This document shows, in pieces, positions 1 through 7,211 of a stretch of DNA of 13,211 bases (positions are counted from its first letter, which is position 1; every line of letters starts with the position of its first letter). The notes under the pieces are model-generated. The model saw only the letters and a program-made list of their open reading frames with translations. It was not told the origin of the DNA and made no database searches. This DNA is from DATEJJ01 sp039649115 (GTDB taxonomy: Bacteria; Actinomycetota; Actinomycetes; Mycobacteriales; Micromonosporaceae): positions 1 to 13,211 of the forward strand of contig JBBWZQ010000340.1 in assembly GCA_039649115.1 (NCBI GenBank), given 5' to 3'. The position numbers were made by a program, and so were the translations under genes.

Positions 1-2086
1 GGTACGGGTTGATCGCGGCGGCGCCGTAGCCGATCAGTACCGCCGCGTGGTGCACCTCGCGACAGTCGCCCGACTCCACGATCAGCGCGACCTGCGTGCG
101 CGTCTGCTCCCGGACCAGGTGCTGGTGCACCACGGCGGTCAGCAGCAGCGACGGGATCGGCGCGAGGTCGGCCGTGGAGTCCCGGTCGGACAGCACCATG
201 ATCCGGGCGCCGTCTTCGATCGCCTCGGAGATGTGCCGGCAGATCTCGGTCAGCCGGGCCTTCATGCCGGCGCCGCCCTCGCGCACCCGGTAGAGGCCGG
301 ACACCCGTACCGCTTTGAAGCCGGGCAGGTCGCCGTCCTCGTCGATGGAGATCAGCTTGGCCAGCTCGTCGTTGTCGATGACCGGTCCGGACAGGACGAT
401 CTGCCGGCAACTGGCCGGCCCCGGGTCCAGCAGGTTGCCCTCCGGCCCCAGGGTCCCGGCCAGGCTGGTCACCAGCTCCTCCCGGATCGCGTCCAGCGGC
501 GGGTTGGTGACCTGGGCGAACAGCTGCGAGAAGTAGTCGTAGAGCAGGCGCGGGCGCTGGGACAGTACGGCGATCGGGGTGTCGGTACCCATCGAGCCGA
601 GCGGTTCGGCGCCGGTGCGCGCCATCGGGGTGAGCAGGATCTTCAGCTCTTCCTCGGTGTAGCCGAAGGTCTGCTGCCGGCGGCGTACCGAGTCGTGGGT
701 GTAGACCACGTGCTCCCGCGGTGGCAGGTCGGCCAGGTCCATCAGGCCGGCGTGCAGCCAGTCCTCGTACGGCGCGGCGGCGGTCAGCTCCGCCTTGATC
801 TCGTCATCCTCGATGATCCGGCCGGCCGACGTGTCGACGAGGAACATCTTGCCGGGCTGCAGCCGGCCCTTCGCGATCACCGTGGCCGGGTCGAGGTCGA
901 GCACGCCGGCCTCACTGGCCAGCACGACCAGCCCGTCGGAGGTGCGCCACCACCGGCCCGGGCGCAGGCCGTTGCGGTCCAGCACCGCGCCGACGACCGT
1001 GCCGTCGCTGAACGAGATCGCCGCCGGCCCGTCCCAGGGCTCCATCAGGCTCGCGTGGAACTGGTAGAACGCCCGGCGGGCCGGCTCCATCGCGGTGTCG
1101 CTCTCCCACGCCTCCGGGATCATCATCAGCACCGCGTGCGGCAGGCTGCGCCCGGCCAGGTACAGCAGCTCCAGCACCTCGTCGAAGCTGGCCGCGTCGG
1201 AGGAGTCGGGGGTGCAGATCGGGACCAGCCGCTTCATGCTGCCCGGGATCAGCGGGCTGGCCAGCAGCGCCTCGCGGGCCGCCATCCAGTTGCGGTTGCC
1301 CCGGATCGTGTTGATCTCGCCGTTGTGCGCGATGTAGCGGTACGGGTGGGCCAGCGGCCAGGAGGGGAAGGTGTTCGTGGCGAACCGCGAGTGCACCAGG
1401 GCGATGGCGCTGGTGACCCGCTCGTCGGACAGGTCCGGGTAGTAGCTGACCACCTGGTCGGGGGTGAGCATTCCCTTGTAGACGACGGTGCGGCAGGACA
1501 GCGACGGGAAGTGCACGGCCAGGCCCCGCTCCCGGGTCTCCCGCTCGGCCTGCTTGCGGACGCAGAACCCCACCCGCTCCAGCGACAGGCCGGACAGCGG
1601 CGCGCCGGCGCGCCCGGCGTCCGAACTGGACAGCCGGTCGGCGGCCAGGAAGACCTGCCGGATGCGCGGCTGGCAGGCCAGGGCCGTGGCACCAAGACCA
1701 TCAGGGTGTACGGGCACCTCACGCCAGCCCAGGATCCGCGCGCCTTCGACCAGCGCGAACTTCTCCAGTACCGTCACCGCCCGCGCCTCGTCCGGTCCGT
1801 CGGGCAGGAACACCAGGCCGGTCAGGTACTCGCCGGCCGGGGGCAGCGCGAAGTCGACCACCGCGCGGTAGAACTCGTCCGGGATCTGCAGCATGATGCC
1901 GGCACCGTCGCCGGTGTTGGGTTCGGCGCCACGCGCCCCGCGGTGGTCGAGCCGGCGCAGCGCGGTGAGGCCCTGCGCGACCACCTGGTGGGACCGTTGA
2001 CCCTCGATGTTCGCCACGAACGCGACGCCACATGAGTCGTGCTCGAACGCCGGGTCGTAGAGTCCCTGCCGGAGCGGATCTGCCAT
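1..2086 (-). CDS. gltB: Glutamate synthase (NADPH) large subunit GltB, 5' part, runs off the left edge
   Basis: This gene is the large subunit of glutamate synthase, which hydrolyses glutamine and transfers the ammonia through an internal channel to 2-oxoglutarate, giving two glutamates in the cytoplasm. Reading minus from ATG 2086 gives 695 uninterrupted codons with no stop before the edge; family members are about 1,500 residues, so under half is present. Residues 19 to about 440 are the class II glutamine amidotransferase domain. The nucleophile is Cys19 in DSCGV, normally exposed by removal of a short propeptide. HSRFATNTFPSW (about 232-243) and HNGEINTIRGNRNWM (about 254-268) are the substrate and oxyanion segments, and DRNGLRPGRW (370-379) is also typical. 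The start of the central domain follows, including LSGPVIDNDELAKL. The start is supported by AGGAGG 5 nt upstream. The FMN and Fe-S parts lie outside the window. No frameshift is seen. Confidence 0.97.
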   Translation of the reverse strand, partial: MADPLRQGLYDPAFEHDSCGVAFVANIEGQRSHQVVAQGLTALRRLDHRGARGAEPNTGDGAGIMLQIPDEFYRAVVDFALPPAGEYLTGLVFLPDGPDEARAVTVLEKFALVEGARILGWREVPVHPDGLGATALACQPRIRQVFLAADRLSSSDAGRAGAPLSGLSLERVGFCVRKQAERETRERGLAVHFPSLSCRTVVYKGMLTPDQVVSYYPDLSDERVTSAIALVHSRFATNTFPSWPLAHPYRYIAHNGEINTIRGNRNWMAAREALLASPLIPGSMKRLVPICTPDSSDAASFDEVLELLYLAGRSLPHAVLMMIPEAWESDTAMEPARRAFYQFHASLMEPWDGPAAISFSDGTVVGAVLDRNGLRPGRWWRTSDGLVVLASEAGVLDLDPATVIAKGRLQPGKMFLVDTSAGRIIEDDEIKAELTAAAPYEDWLHAGLMDLADLPPREHVVYTHDSVRRRQQTFGYTEEELKILLTPMARTGAEPLGSMGTDTPIAVLSQRPRLLYDYFSQLFAQVTNPPLDAIREELVTSLAGTLGPEGNLLDPGPASCRQIVLSGPVIDNDELAKLISIDEDGDLPGFKAVRVSGLYRVREGGAGMKARLTEICRHISEAIEDGARIMVLSDRDSTADLAPIPSLLLTAVVHQHLVREQTRTQVALIVESGDCREVHHAAVLIGYGAAAINPY

Positions 2087-2249
2087 CGGGCCTCCTGACG
2101 TCAGCACATAATGAACGGCGGGACGACGTCGGCCCTGCAAGTTGCGTTTTGAGTCTACGTTAGGCGTGCGGTGCGGGCGCAGTACCTGGTTGATCACATG
2201 TCGAGACCGGGCGCGGACGGTGACTCACGCGAACCTCGGTCCTCATAGC
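2087..2249 (-). promoter_or_regulatory. Upstream region of gltB with candidate -10 boxes and a palindrome at the ribosome binding site
   Basis: This is the 163-bp gap between the monooxygenase stop and the gltB start. On the minus strand two overlapping hexamers fit the actinobacterial -10 pattern TAnnnT: TAACGT (2162-2157) and TAGACT (2157-2152). Either would give a leader of about 60 nt. I see no good -35 box. The perfect palindrome CTGACGTCAG (2095-2104) abuts and partly overlaps the AGGAGG ribosome binding site. A second GACGTC lies at 2125-2130. I see no terminator hairpin with a T tract behind the monooxygenase. Promoter assignment is by pattern only. Confidence 0.35.
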
Positions 2250-3452
2250 TTAGCGGGCTCGGGAACCGCGGAGCACGCGCCCCAGCAAACCGGGCGAAAG
2301 GCCCAGAGCGGCGTCACGCGCGCGGCCGGCGAGCGAGCCGTTGCCGGCGAGCATCGCACCCACCCGGCGGGACTGCCGCATGATCCGGGCGAGCCGCGGC
2401 CGCCGCTCCCGCGTGTACGCGTCCAGAGCCACGCCCAGTGACCGTCCGGGTACCGCGTCGATGAGCAGGCCGCGCAGCAACGCCGCGTCTTCCAGAGCCA
2501 GGCACGCACCCTGGCCGAGGTGGTGGCTCATCGCGTGGGCCGCGTCGCCGAGCAGCACGTATCCCCCGGCGCCGGTCTGGTAGGAGAACGAGCGGGGACC
2601 CGGCCGCAACTCGGCGACCTGGTGCTGGATCAGATCCTCCGGCTCGGTCGCGGCGAGCAGGTCGCCGATCGGCGCGTGCCAGTCGGCGAACCAGCGCCGC
2701 AGCAGGCTCAGTTGGGTGGCCGGCGGCTCCGGCCGGTACGCGCCGGGGATGGTCGCCGCCCAGTAGATGCCGCCCCGGGTCGAACCGCCGGCCGAACCGC
2801 GCTCGCCCAGCAGCGCGTACCGGAAGCGGTGCCCGCCACCGAGCGTCTCGCCGCCGGTACCGACGCCGTCGGGCAGTTTCGGCGCCCGGTACCACGGGAT
2901 CACCGCCCGCCAGGCCGCGCAGCCCGCGGCGACCGCGGTCGCCTCGGGCGCCAGCCGCCGGCGCACCACGCTGTCCACACCGTCGGCGCCGACCACCACG
3001 TCGGCCTCCCAGGTCGCCCGGCCGTCGGTGACCGCGGGCGATTCGCCGGTGGTCAGCCGGATGCTGCGCACCGCGATGCCGGTGCGGATGTCGATCCGGT
3101 CGCCCAGCCCGGCCACGAGCGTGTCATGCAGATCTTCCCGGTGTACCACCACGGAGGTCGTCTTGTCCTCGTCGTCCAGATCCGCCCCGGCGAGATCGGG
3201 CTGCACCAGCCACTGGCCGTTGGGCCGGCGGATGCCGCGGCTCGGCGCGGGGCTGGCGATCGCGCCCAGCCCGTCGCCCAGTCCCAGCGACCGCAGCGCG
3301 CGCACGCCCTCCGGCCAGATCAGCAACGCCGCGCTGTCACCGCGCAGCCGGGCCGCCCGCTCCAGCAGCGTGACCTGCCACCCGGTTCGGGCCAGGGCGC
3401 CCGCGACCGCCAGGCCGCCGATACCGGCACCGACCACGACCGCGGAGCGCAT
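2250..3452 (-). CDS. Class A FAD-dependent monooxygenase (PHBH fold), substrate unknown
   Basis: This 400-residue protein is a flavoprotein aromatic hydroxylase-type enzyme: FAD-bound, NAD(P)H-dependent insertion of one oxygen atom into an organic substrate, cytoplasmic. The N-terminal FAD-binding Rossmann motif is VVVGAGIGG (residues 5-13), with the acidic end of strand 2 in LLERA (29-33). The conserved DG motif GADGVDSVVR spans 155-164. The GD motif and helix after it are LLGDAAHAMSHHLGQG (300-315), followed by ALEDA. All three hallmark motifs are intact and the length is normal. The ATG start lies 9 bp after the lgt stop, with a weak GGGG ribosome binding site that overlaps the lgt stop, so co-transcription with lgt is likely. 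The family includes salicylate-type hydroxylases, antibiotic-modifying and drug-inactivating enzymes; nothing here fixes the substrate. It is an unexpected insertion between lgt and gltB. Confidence 0.9.
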   Translation of the reverse strand: MRSAVVVGAGIGGLAVAGALARTGWQVTLLERAARLRGDSAALLIWPEGVRALRSLGLGDGLGAIASPAPSRGIRRPNGQWLVQPDLAGADLDDEDKTTSVVVHREDLHDTLVAGLGDRIDIRTGIAVRSIRLTTGESPAVTDGRATWEADVVVGADGVDSVVRRRLAPEATAVAAGCAAWRAVIPWYRAPKLPDGVGTGGETLGGGHRFRYALLGERGSAGGSTRGGIYWAATIPGAYRPEPPATQLSLLRRWFADWHAPIGDLLAATEPEDLIQHQVAELRPGPRSFSYQTGAGGYVLLGDAAHAMSHHLGQGACLALEDAALLRGLLIDAVPGRSLGVALDAYTRERRPRLARIMRQSRRVGAMLAGNGSLAGRARDAALGLSPGLLGRVLRGSRAR

Positions 3453-3461
3453 GCGTGTCCC

Positions 3462-4601
3462 CTACCTGTCCACGGCGGACGACGACCGGGTCCCCGTCGA
3501 GGACTCCGCGCCGCCGCCTGGCGGCCCGCCCGGTGGATCCCCGTCCTCGGCGTCCTCCCCGCCGTCCCCGGCGGCCGCGGCGGCCCCGTCCACCGCCGGC
3601 TCCGCCGCCCCATCCGGGTCCGCCGCCCCATCCGGCTCCGGCCCCGCCGCCCCATCCGGCTCCGGCCCCGCCGCCTCATCCGGCTCCCGCGCCGCCGTGG
3701 CGTCGGTCGCGTCCGCCTCGCCGACCGGTGCGCCGACCACCCGGATCTCGCCGGACTCGGTCACCTCGAGGCGCTCCTGCGGGCCGCGTACCCGCAGGAA
3801 GTAGACCAACGCGCCGGCGAAGACCACGATCGAGGTCCAGTTGTTCAGCCGCATGCCGAGGAAGTGGTTGGCGTTGTCGACGCGCAGGTACTCGACCCAG
3901 AAGCGGCCCACGGTGTAGGCCAGGACGTACAGCGCGAAGGCGCGGCCCCGGCCGAAGCGGTACCGGCGGTCCAGCAGCCAGACCAGCACCGCGACGCCCA
4001 CGTTCCACACCGACTCGTACAGGAAGGTGGGTTGGAAGGTGCCGAGGACGACCGCCTTGCCGTCCATCACCAGCGCGTGACCGGGGTTGTTCGGGTCCAT
4101 CTCGTGGATCTTCAGGCCCCAGGGCAGCGACGTCGACCTGCCGTACAGCTCGTTGTTGAACCAGTTGCCCCAGCGGCCGATCGCCTGGGCGATCGGCAGC
4201 GCGGGCGCCGCCGCGTCGGCCACGAAGGGCAGCGGCACGCCCTTGAGCCGGCAGGCGATCCAGGCGCCGCCCACGCCACCGGCGACGGCGCCCCAGATGC
4301 CGAGGCCGCCGTGCCAGATCTGCAGCGGCTCCAGCGGGCTGATGCCCTTGCCGAAGTATTCCTGGGGCGAGGTGGCGAGGCTGTAGAGCCGGGCGCCGAT
4401 GATGCCGGCGGGCACCGCCCAGATGGCCACGTCGAGCACGAGGTAGGGCGGCGCGCCTCGACGGCGCAGCCGGCGCTCGGTGATCCAGCAGGCGACGACG
4501 ATCCCGATGATGATGCACAGCGCGTATGCCCGCAGCGTCAGCGGGCCCAGTTGCCACGCCGCGGAGGTCGGGCTGGGTATGGCGGCAAGCGCAGGGTTCA
4601 C
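3462..4601 (-). CDS. lgt: Prolipoprotein diacylglyceryl transferase with an acidic repeat-bearing C-terminal tail
   Basis: Lgt moves diacylglycerol from phosphatidylglycerol to the lipobox cysteine of prolipoproteins at the cytoplasmic membrane, the first step of lipoprotein maturation. Residues 1 to about 272 are the polytopic enzyme, with hydrophobic segments near 24-42, 54-75, 98-117, 199-212, 221-236 and 255-270. The signature GRWGNWFNNELYG is at 142-154 (Arg143 corresponds to the essential family arginine), His97 is in WHGGL, and VGRFWVEYLR is at 231-240. Residues 273-379 form a hydrophilic tail, highly acidic until about residue 355, with repeated PEPDGAAG-like units ending in a Gly/Pro/Ser-rich stretch; many Lgt proteins end soon after the last helix. 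The start is GTG at 4601, with no visible ribosome binding site but a TAGCGT -10 box 8 nt upstream, so translation may be leaderless. The monooxygenase follows 9 bp after the stop. Confidence 0.96.
   Translation of the reverse strand: MNPALAAIPSPTSAAWQLGPLTLRAYALCIIIGIVVACWITERRLRRRGAPPYLVLDVAIWAVPAGIIGARLYSLATSPQEYFGKGISPLEPLQIWHGGLGIWGAVAGGVGGAWIACRLKGVPLPFVADAAAPALPIAQAIGRWGNWFNNELYGRSTSLPWGLKIHEMDPNNPGHALVMDGKAVVLGTFQPTFLYESVWNVGVAVLVWLLDRRYRFGRGRAFALYVLAYTVGRFWVEYLRVDNANHFLGMRLNNWTSIVVFAGALVYFLRVRGPQERLEVTESGEIRVVGAPVGEADATDATAAREPDEAAGPEPDGAAGPEPDGAADPDGAAEPAVDGAAAAAGDGGEDAEDGDPPGGPPGGGAESSTGTRSSSAVDR
3604..3693 (-). repeat. 24-bp tandem repeat in the acidic tail of lgt
   Basis: Two identical 24-bp units (3622-3645 and 3646-3669) are flanked by a shortened 18-bp unit (3604-3621) and a diverged third unit (3670-3693). 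They encode the GPEPDGAA / DPDGAA repeats near Lgt residues 303-332. The 24-bp period keeps the reading frame, and the nucleotide identity suggests slippage or unequal exchange. This is seen directly in the sequence. Confidence 0.85.
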
Positions 4602-4679
4602 GGGTGCACACGCTACCGCTGCCGGCCACCTCGGCGCGCCCCTGGGTTTCGGCCAACTCTGCGCCTAGGCTCTCCGGGT
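4602..4679. promoter_or_regulatory. Divergent promoter region between lgt and the Nudix gene, both apparently leaderless
   Basis: The 78-bp gap separates two divergent start codons, neither preceded by a ribosome binding site. On the plus strand TAGGCT (4666-4671) stands 8 nt before the Nudix ATG. On the minus strand TAGCGT (4615-4610) stands 8 nt before the lgt GTG. Both fit TAnnnT at the distance expected if transcription starts at, or within a nucleotide or two of, the first base of the start codon, the common actinobacterial leaderless arrangement. No convincing -35 box was found for either. This is pattern-based inference. Confidence 0.5.
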
Positions 4680-5150
4680 ATGAACTCCCTCGTTTCGGCG
4701 GTCGCGGCGGTCATCCTCGACCCCGCCGGCCGCGTGCTGCTGTGCCAGCAGAGTCAGGGCCACCGGCTGTGGAGCCTGCCCGGCGGGAAGATCCGCAACG
4801 GGGAGAGCCCGGTACACGCGGTGGTCCGTGACATCCGCGAGGAGACCGGTACCGACATCGAGATCGTCGATCTGGTCGGCCTGTACCACCTCACCGGCCA
4901 GGGCGCCGACGACCACCTGCCCGACGTGCTCGTCCACGTCTTCCGGGGCAAGCTTGACGGCGAGGCCACGCTCAACGCACCCGGGCGCATCTGCCGGCTG
5001 TCCTGGCACGACCCCGACACGCTGCCGGAGCCGATGACCCCCACGGCCGCCCGCGCGCTCGCCGACGCGAGCGCGGGCCGCTCCGGCGTGCTGTCGGATG
5101 TGCACCGGGTCGCCGAGCCCGAGGTCCCCGACGCGATCGCCGCCGCCTGA
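4680..5150 (+). CDS. Nudix hydrolase (MutT-like)
   Basis: This 156-residue, cytoplasmic Nudix protein hydrolyses a nucleoside diphosphate linked to another moiety; the substrate cannot be read from sequence. The fold starts with VSAVAAVILDPAGRVLLCQQ (5-24), and WSLPGGKIRNGE leads into the Nudix box G36-x5-E42-x7-R50-D-I-R-E-E-x-G57. The first glutamate of the usual REUxEE core is Asp51 and the hydrophobic position after Gly57 is Thr58. The metal-ligand pair Glu54-Glu55 is intact, so activity is plausible. The start is ATG 4680, with no ribosome binding site and a TAGGCT -10 box 8 nt upstream (probably leaderless). It is the only plus-strand gene on the left side: divergent from lgt and convergent with trpA, with a 49-bp gap. 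The C-terminal 40 residues are Ala/Asp/Glu-rich and not recognisable. Confidence 0.92.
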   Translation: MNSLVSAVAAVILDPAGRVLLCQQSQGHRLWSLPGGKIRNGESPVHAVVRDIREETGTDIEIVDLVGLYHLTGQGADDHLPDVLVHVFRGKLDGEATLNAPGRICRLSWHDPDTLPEPMTPTAARALADASAGRSGVLSDVHRVAEPEVPDAIAAA

Positions 5151-5190
5151 GCTTCACCGCCGCCTGAGCTCGCCGCCGCCTGAGCTTCAC
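5142..5190. repeat. Short 17/16-bp tandem repeat at the convergent Nudix-trpA ends
   Basis: The 12-mer GCCGCCTGAGCT occurs three times, at 5142-5153, 5159-5170 and 5175-5186, at periods of 17 and 16 bp. Two of the three copies continue with TCACCGC. The first copy contains the Nudix stop codon TGA, so the stop region has been tandemly copied into the gap. The spacer holds no obvious terminator with a T tract. Confidence 0.8.
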
Positions 5191-5199
5191 CGCGAGTCT

Positions 5200-5994
5200 C
5201 TACTTGGAGCGCACGCCCGCCGCCAGGTCGGCGACCAGGGTCCGCAGGGCGGTGCGGCCGGACTCCTCGTCCGGCGCGTCCAGCAGGCAACGGACCAGCG
5301 CGCTCCCCACGATCACCCCGTCCGCGTACCCGGCCACCGCGGCCGCCTGGGCACCGTCCCGCACGCCGAGGCCCACCCCCACCGGCAGGTCGGTCGCCTG
5401 CCGTACCCGCGCCACCAGGGCCGGCGCCGCGCTGGAGGTCTGCTCGCGGGCACCGGTCACGCCCATCACGCTCGTCGCGTAGACGAAGCCCCGGCACGCG
5501 GCGGTGGTCAGCGCGATCCGCTCGTCGGTCGAGGACGGCGCGACCAGGAACACCCGGTCCAGCCCGTGCGCGCCGGAGGCGGCCAGCCACTCGTCCGCCT
5601 CGTCCGGGATGAGGTCGGGCGTGATCAGTCCCACTCCCCCGGCCGCCGCGAAGTCCCGCGCGAACCGGTCCACGCCGTACCGCTCGATCGGGTTCCAGTA
5701 GGTCATCATCACCACGGGAGCGCCGGCCCGGGCCACGGCCTCGACGATGCGCAGCACGTCGCCGCTGCGCACCCCGCCGGCCAGCGCGATCTCGCTGGCC
5801 CGCTGGATGACCGGCCCGTCCATCACCGGGTCGGAGTAGGGGAACTCCACCTCGACGACGTCCACGCCGGCCTCGACCATCGCGCGCATCGTCGCCACGC
5901 TGCCCGGTACCGTCGGGAAGCCGGCCGGCATGCAGCCCACCAGCACGCCCCGACCGTCCGCCTTCGCCTTCTCGAACACGCCCTGGAGGCTCAC
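5200..5994 (-). CDS. trpA: Tryptophan synthase alpha subunit
   Basis: TrpA cleaves indole-3-glycerol phosphate to indole and glyceraldehyde-3-phosphate inside the alpha2beta2 tryptophan synthase; indole passes through a tunnel to TrpB. The 264-residue TIM barrel has the normal length. The catalytic acids are Glu48 and Asp59, in EVEFPYSDPVMDGP (48-61), matching the classical Glu49/Asp60 pair. Later landmarks are MMTYWNP, GLITPDLIPDEA, FVYATSVMGVTG and VGVGLGVRDG, with the phosphate-binding VIVGSALV near the end. The start is GTG 5994, whose last two bases overlap the trpB stop (GTGA), so the gene is translationally coupled to trpB. The stop is TAG at 5200-5202. It is the last gene of the trp cluster before the convergent Nudix gene. 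Confidence 0.97.
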   Translation of the reverse strand: MSLQGVFEKAKADGRGVLVGCMPAGFPTVPGSVATMRAMVEAGVDVVEVEFPYSDPVMDGPVIQRASEIALAGGVRSGDVLRIVEAVARAGAPVVMMTYWNPIERYGVDRFARDFAAAGGVGLITPDLIPDEADEWLAASGAHGLDRVFLVAPSSTDERIALTTAACRGFVYATSVMGVTGAREQTSSAAPALVARVRQATDLPVGVGLGVRDGAQAAAVAGYADGVIVGSALVRCLLDAPDEESGRTALRTLVADLAAGVRSK

Positions 5995-7211
5995 GCGGGT
6001 CCGTCCAGGTAGCCGAAGTAGTGGCCGGCGGTCGCCACGTCCTTGTCGCCGCGGCCGGACAGGTTGACCACGATGACCGCGTCCGGGCCGAGCTCCTCGG
6101 CGACCCGGGCGGCGCCGGCCAGCGCGTGCGCGCTCTCGATCGCTGGGATGATGCCTTCGGTGCGGCACAGCAGCTGGAAGGCGGCCATCGCCTCGGCGTC
6201 GGTCACCGGCGCGTAGGTCGCCCGACCGGTGTCGTGCAGCCACGCGTGCTCGGGGCCCACGCCCGGGTAGTCCAGCCCGGCCGAGATCGAGTGCGAGTCG
6301 ACCGTCTGCCCGTCCTCGTCCTGCAGCAGGTACGTGCGGGTGCCGTGCAGCACGCCCACCGCGCCGCCGGTGATGCTCGCCGCGTGCCGGCCGCTGTCGA
6401 CGCCCTCGCCGCCCGCCTCGAAGCCGTACAGCCGCACGCCCTCGTCGGGGATGAACGCGTGGAAGATGCCGATCGCGTTGGAGCCGCCACCCACGCAGGC
6501 GCAGACCGCGTCGGGCAGCCGGCCGGTAAGTTCCAGTACCTGGGCGCGGGCCTCCGTGCCGATGCCGCGCGCGAAGTCCCGGACCATCGCGGGGAACGGG
6601 TGCGGTCCGCCCACGGTACCGATCAGGTAGTGGGTGTCGTCGACGTTGGCGACCCAGTCCCGCAGCGCCTCGTTCATGGCGTCCTTCAGCGTGCGGGAGC
6701 CCGTCGTCACGGGCACCACGGAGGCGCCCAGCATCCGCATCCGCGCCACGTTCAGCGCCTGCCTGCGGGTGTCCTCCTCGCCCATGTAGACCACGCACTC
6801 GAAGCCGAACAGGGTGGCGGCGGTCGCGGTCGCCACCCCGTGCTGGCCGGCGCCGGTCTCCGCGATCACCCGGGTCTTGCCCATGCGGGCCGTGATCAGC
6901 GCCTGGCCCAGGACGTTGCGCACCTTGTGCGCGCCGGTGTGGTTGAGGTCTTCGCGCTTGAGCAGGATCCGGGCACCCAGCTCGGCGGACAGCCGCGGTG
7001 CCTCGTAGAGCATGCTCGGCGTGCCGGCGTAGTCACGCAGCAGCCGGCCGAACTCGACCTGGAACGCCTCGTCGGCCTGCGCGTGCCGGTACACCCGGTC
7101 CAGCTCGTCCAGCGCGGCGACCAGCGCCTCCGGCACAAACCGGCCACCGTAGCGGCCGAAATGGCCGGTGGTGTCGGGCAGCAGCCCCGCCGACGAGAGG
7201 AGGGCGTTCAT
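5991..7211 (-). CDS. trpB: Tryptophan synthase beta subunit
   Basis: TrpB is the PLP enzyme that condenses indole with serine to give tryptophan. It has 406 residues, the usual size. The N-terminus GHFGRYGGRFVPE (16-28) is typical. The PLP lysine is Lys96 in LNHTGAHKVRN, the catalytic Glu118 is in AETGAGQHG (117-125), and the phosphate-binding loop is CVGGGSNAIG. GFEAGGEGVDSG, SAGLDYPGVGPEHAW and the C-terminal VNLSGRGDKDV are also clear. One local variation is YAGTPSMLYEA (61-71), where most relatives read GRPTPL or similar. The ATG start at 7211 overlaps the trpC stop (ATGA), and the TGA stop overlaps the trpA GTG. It is therefore the middle of a coupled C-B-A block with no trpM-like gene between C and B. 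Confidence 0.98.
   Translation of the reverse strand: MNALLSSAGLLPDTTGHFGRYGGRFVPEALVAALDELDRVYRHAQADEAFQVEFGRLLRDYAGTPSMLYEAPRLSAELGARILLKREDLNHTGAHKVRNVLGQALITARMGKTRVIAETGAGQHGVATATAATLFGFECVVYMGEEDTRRQALNVARMRMLGASVVPVTTGSRTLKDAMNEALRDWVANVDDTHYLIGTVGGPHPFPAMVRDFARGIGTEARAQVLELTGRLPDAVCACVGGGSNAIGIFHAFIPDEGVRLYGFEAGGEGVDSGRHAASITGGAVGVLHGTRTYLLQDEDGQTVDSHSISAGLDYPGVGPEHAWLHDTGRATYAPVTDAEAMAAFQLLCRTEGIIPAIESAHALAGAARVAEELGPDAVIVVNLSGRGDKDVATAGHYFGYLDGPA

Noticed and set aside
47..2035. 662-codon plus-strand open frame over gltB
   Set aside because: Gln/Arg/Val-rich shadow of the high-GC minus-strand gltB; no family features.
2219..2240. Possible GlnR-type box (GTGAC followed by GAACC) upstream of gltB
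   Set aside because: Spacing and half-site do not match the GTnAC-n6-GnAAC pattern well enough.
2520..5150. 876-codon plus-strand frame ending in the Nudix protein
   Set aside because: Only the last 156 codons are a real protein; the rest is antisense to the monooxygenase and lgt.
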